From assembly GCA_932521025.1 (NCBI GenBank), contig OW051473.1:3348001-3412000 (forward strand): DNA of 64,000 nucleotides. Reading direction: 5' to 3'. The notes below the pieces were generated by a model. It was not told the origin of the DNA and did no database searches. It saw only the letters and a list, made by a program, of their open reading frames with translations. Below are positions 59,901-64,000 of the stretch, in pieces (the first letter of the stretch is position 1; each line of letters opens with the position of its first letter). This stretch comes from Oscheius onirici. Lineage: Eukaryota; Nematoda; Chromadorea; Rhabditida; Rhabditidae. The position numbers and the translations under genes are program-made.

Positions 59901-60692
59901 TGCGAGTGGGAGGGACAGAAGGAAGCAGCATGATAAACTGCTTAATAACTTTCACTTCACATGTAGGTAGAAGCATTTGCAATACGTCTGGTGGCATGTC
60001 AACTATCCGTTGTGAGCGCAGCCAATAAATACAAGTAATGCTTATTTCGCATGACGCCGGTATATTATATCAGAGGGAGGGAGTCGGCCGGAAACGAAAA
60101 TAAGAATGATTGTGAGAGGTGGAGCATCATGTCAAATGTGAGCTTTACGATGTCGTTAAGTTTTATTTTGGGAAATTACACGAGTTGCAATGAGATTACC
60201 AAAAAAAGAACACTAACAGCGTCATCTCTCCAAATCAAAAGAGCGTCCTTTGTTAGAGCAAATCGGTCCTAAAGAAATTTCCGAAGCACGGGTTTCGTGC
60301 TCATTTGTGATGGATATGTTGGGAGGTAAATAGTGGTTCAATGATCAGCTACCTGTCACATTTTGATTGTAATCTCAGTCCAACAAGTTCAGACAGCGAA
60401 GACAAAGACTCCGGATGTTCATTATGTATTCAACCAGTATTCAAACAGAATTCAAAGGCATAATGGTTAAGTAAGTGAAATGGGGCTAAGTATGACATTT
60501 TGGGGCAAATTATCTTTTAAGGCGTTGTAAGATCGTGTTGAAAGTAATGAGATGTCAAGAATAATATGTACATAATATCTAAAGTGGAAAAAGAGCTACC
60601 CGTAGCTCATTCACAGTTTTAAAAGGCTCTTGAAGGAGATAATGCTGAGGACAAAGCTCACCGGGAACACTAAAATGGGCAAGGGTCAATTT
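56976..60692. other. 3.7-kb gene-poor region
   Basis: No coding chain was recognised. Open frames of 60-98 codons lack family features. It separates the leftward neuropeptide gene from the leftward PAK gene, so it holds the neuropeptide promoter and the PAK 3' UTR. The plus strand looks purine-rich near the neuropeptide gene. Confidence 0.5.
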
Positions 60693-62894
<2,202 letters not shown>

Positions 62895-63437
62895 CCCCTG
62901 AAAATAAAATTGTAAAAAAAGAAAACAATAGCAAAATTCTGCTTAAAAGGGATGAAACGCGAGAGGCATTAGTAACAAGTCGTCTAGCCGAAAATACATA
63001 CGAGCGAGCGGCCCATCTGTTTCGGGTTAAACGCTGTAAGAGAGAAACCTAGTGAGGTTAAAAATGTGTGTTTTTATATAGTTGGACGTACAGAAAAGCG
63101 AAAATGTTCACAGAAATAGATCGGGAAATCGATGACGGAGCTAAAAATATGGGTCTTTGATATGTCAGCAACAAATAATTAACCTTTACACTTCTGGAAA
63201 ATATTACCTCTGAGAATGCAATCTAAAGAGCATAGTTCCGTAGCGCAAATCATGCTCATTTCCAGGCTTTGTCCAGACAACCAAACGTCCCCATTAGACG
63301 ACTTATTACTCCCGTTAATTCCATTGATACAGCCGTTACAACAGTCTTTATGGCCGAACTCCCAGTCTCCAATGCTCTTCTGAAAAGACACAACTTCAGT
63401 CTGTCGAACCCATTGAACCAAGTTCCGATATTAGGCT
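62895..63437. other. intergenic, no gene recognised
   Basis: Promoter region of the PAK gene and 3' UTR of the small gene to the right. Overlapping open frames on both strands at 63180-63490 show no family features. Confidence 0.5.
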
Positions 63438-63805
63438 TCATTCATTTATTTTCACTTCATGGTACGCTCGTTTGTAGGTCTGCTCCTTCTTAATGATCTT
63501 GTAATCTCGATCCAGTGTACTCTGTCCTCGTTCATTTTCCCACCAGTTTTCAATATTTTCCCCTTCCCCCGGCCTTGCTAGAACTAAATATACGACCAAT
63601 TAGAGAATTTACGTTTGTTGTTTGTATAAAATTTGATATACGGACTTCAGCAAAACACAGAAGCTCTCGCGGTAGGCGCGGGAAGTGTGTAGGCATCAAC
63701 AATTCCGTGATCTGTTTATAAGCTGCAAGTTTAACGAGCTTCCAAACAGTTGCATCTTGTGGAGTTGATTTACGTACTTAGGATCAGCGGTGTAGCGAAT
63801 TTCAT
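63438..63805 (-). CDS. small orphan gene or 3' end of a larger one
   Basis: A terminal exon at 63438-63577 is preceded by an acceptor (TTCTAG) and encodes a charged, coding-looking stretch (ENIENWWENERGQSTL, DRDYKIIKKEQTYKRAYHEV) ending in a stop at 63438. A phase-matched possible first exon lies at 63778-63805 (MKFATPLIL), with a good GTACGT donor. If joined, the product is about 55 residues with no clear signal peptide. I do not recognise it. The sequence composition (two adjacent Trp, many Lys/Glu/Tyr) suggests a small helical subunit. The true 5' end could lie beyond the window. Confidence 0.4.
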
Positions 63806-64000
63806 GCAGACATTACCCGGAAGCCAATCAAAGCACCTGTTCTCTCCTGTAGTATGTCTTTATTGCTAATCGAGAATAGCAAACGCTCGCATTCTAGTAA
63901 ACAAGTTGTTTCTAATTTTCTAAAAGTTGGTTCTTTTTCCAATTGTTCTGCACACGATTTTCTATCATTATTTTTTTCAGAATGACAAATAGTACTCTCT
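63806..64000. other. window edge, nothing recognised
   Basis: AT-rich sequence upstream of the small gene; no exon seen before the end of the window. Confidence 0.5.

Overview
The window is nuclear DNA of a nematode. The signs are very short introns (mostly 35-45 bases), a stereotyped 3' splice site ending TTTTCAG, TATA boxes close to start codons, splice-acceptor-like sequence directly before several ATGs (as expected for spliced-leader trans-splicing), and families that are nematode-restricted or nematode-expanded: transthyretin-like (TTR) proteins, the DB module, two-domain C-type lectins, and multidomain astacins. I cannot name the species. The unusually short introns suggest a compact rhabditid-type genome, but that is inference. 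All gene models were built by hand from both strands by following protein homology across introns. First exons are the least certain parts.

Layout. 1-2.8 kb: no gene seen. 2.9-3.4 kb (+): a small secreted TTR-like protein. 4.0-6.1 kb (+): a 13-exon carboxylesterase. 6.6-8.4 kb (-): an ionotropic-glutamate-receptor-like channel. 8.9-11.1 kb (+): an astacin metalloprotease with EGF, CUB and TSP1 domains. 11.2-12.4 kb (+): a two-domain C-type lectin 139 bases further on. 12.5-13.6 kb (-): an orphan type I membrane protein. 13.6-17.9 kb: no gene seen. 17.9-19.6 kb (+): a divergent ERK5-like MAP kinase. 19.8-25.3 kb (-): a Turtle/IGSF9-type cell-adhesion molecule (five Ig, two FN3, one membrane segment). 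Its 2.3-kb intron contains a complete opposite-strand gene (23.0-25.1 kb, +) for a secreted DB/FN3/Ig protein. 28.9-30.8 kb (+): an excitatory amino-acid transporter. 31.0-31.5 and 31.6-32.4 kb (-): a TTR-like protein and a chondroitin-proteoglycan-like mucin, about 100 bases apart in tandem. 33.4-34.9 kb (-): a nucleotide-sugar transporter. 35.9-39.0 kb (+): an orphan secreted Thr/Pro-rich protein. 39.6-41.3 kb (-): GCK-3/OSR1-SPAK kinase. 41.9-44.8 kb (-): sorting nexin SNX-6. 45.5-46.3 kb (-): an orphan protein. 47.2-49.6 kb (-): an orphan membrane protein with a proline-rich, YEEI-containing tail. 49.6-56.3 kb: gene-poor, with a cluster of hairpins near 50.0-50.5 kb. 56.3-57.0 kb (-): an LDLa-containing neuropeptide precursor resembling insect prohormone-4. 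57.0-60.7 kb: gene-poor. 60.7-62.9 kb (-): a group II p21-activated kinase (PAK-2 type). 63.4-63.8 kb (-): part or all of a small orphan gene.

The genes look like ordinary animal housekeeping and neuronal genes mixed with secreted nematode families. There is no sign of a single integrated system. Functional neighbours worth noting are the two tandem pairs (astacin/lectin and mucin/TTR), the nested gene pair, and a neuronal group: glutamate-receptor-like channel, glutamate transporter, Turtle-like IgCAM and neuropeptide precursor. No tRNA, rRNA, CRISPR, viral or transposon sequence was recognised.
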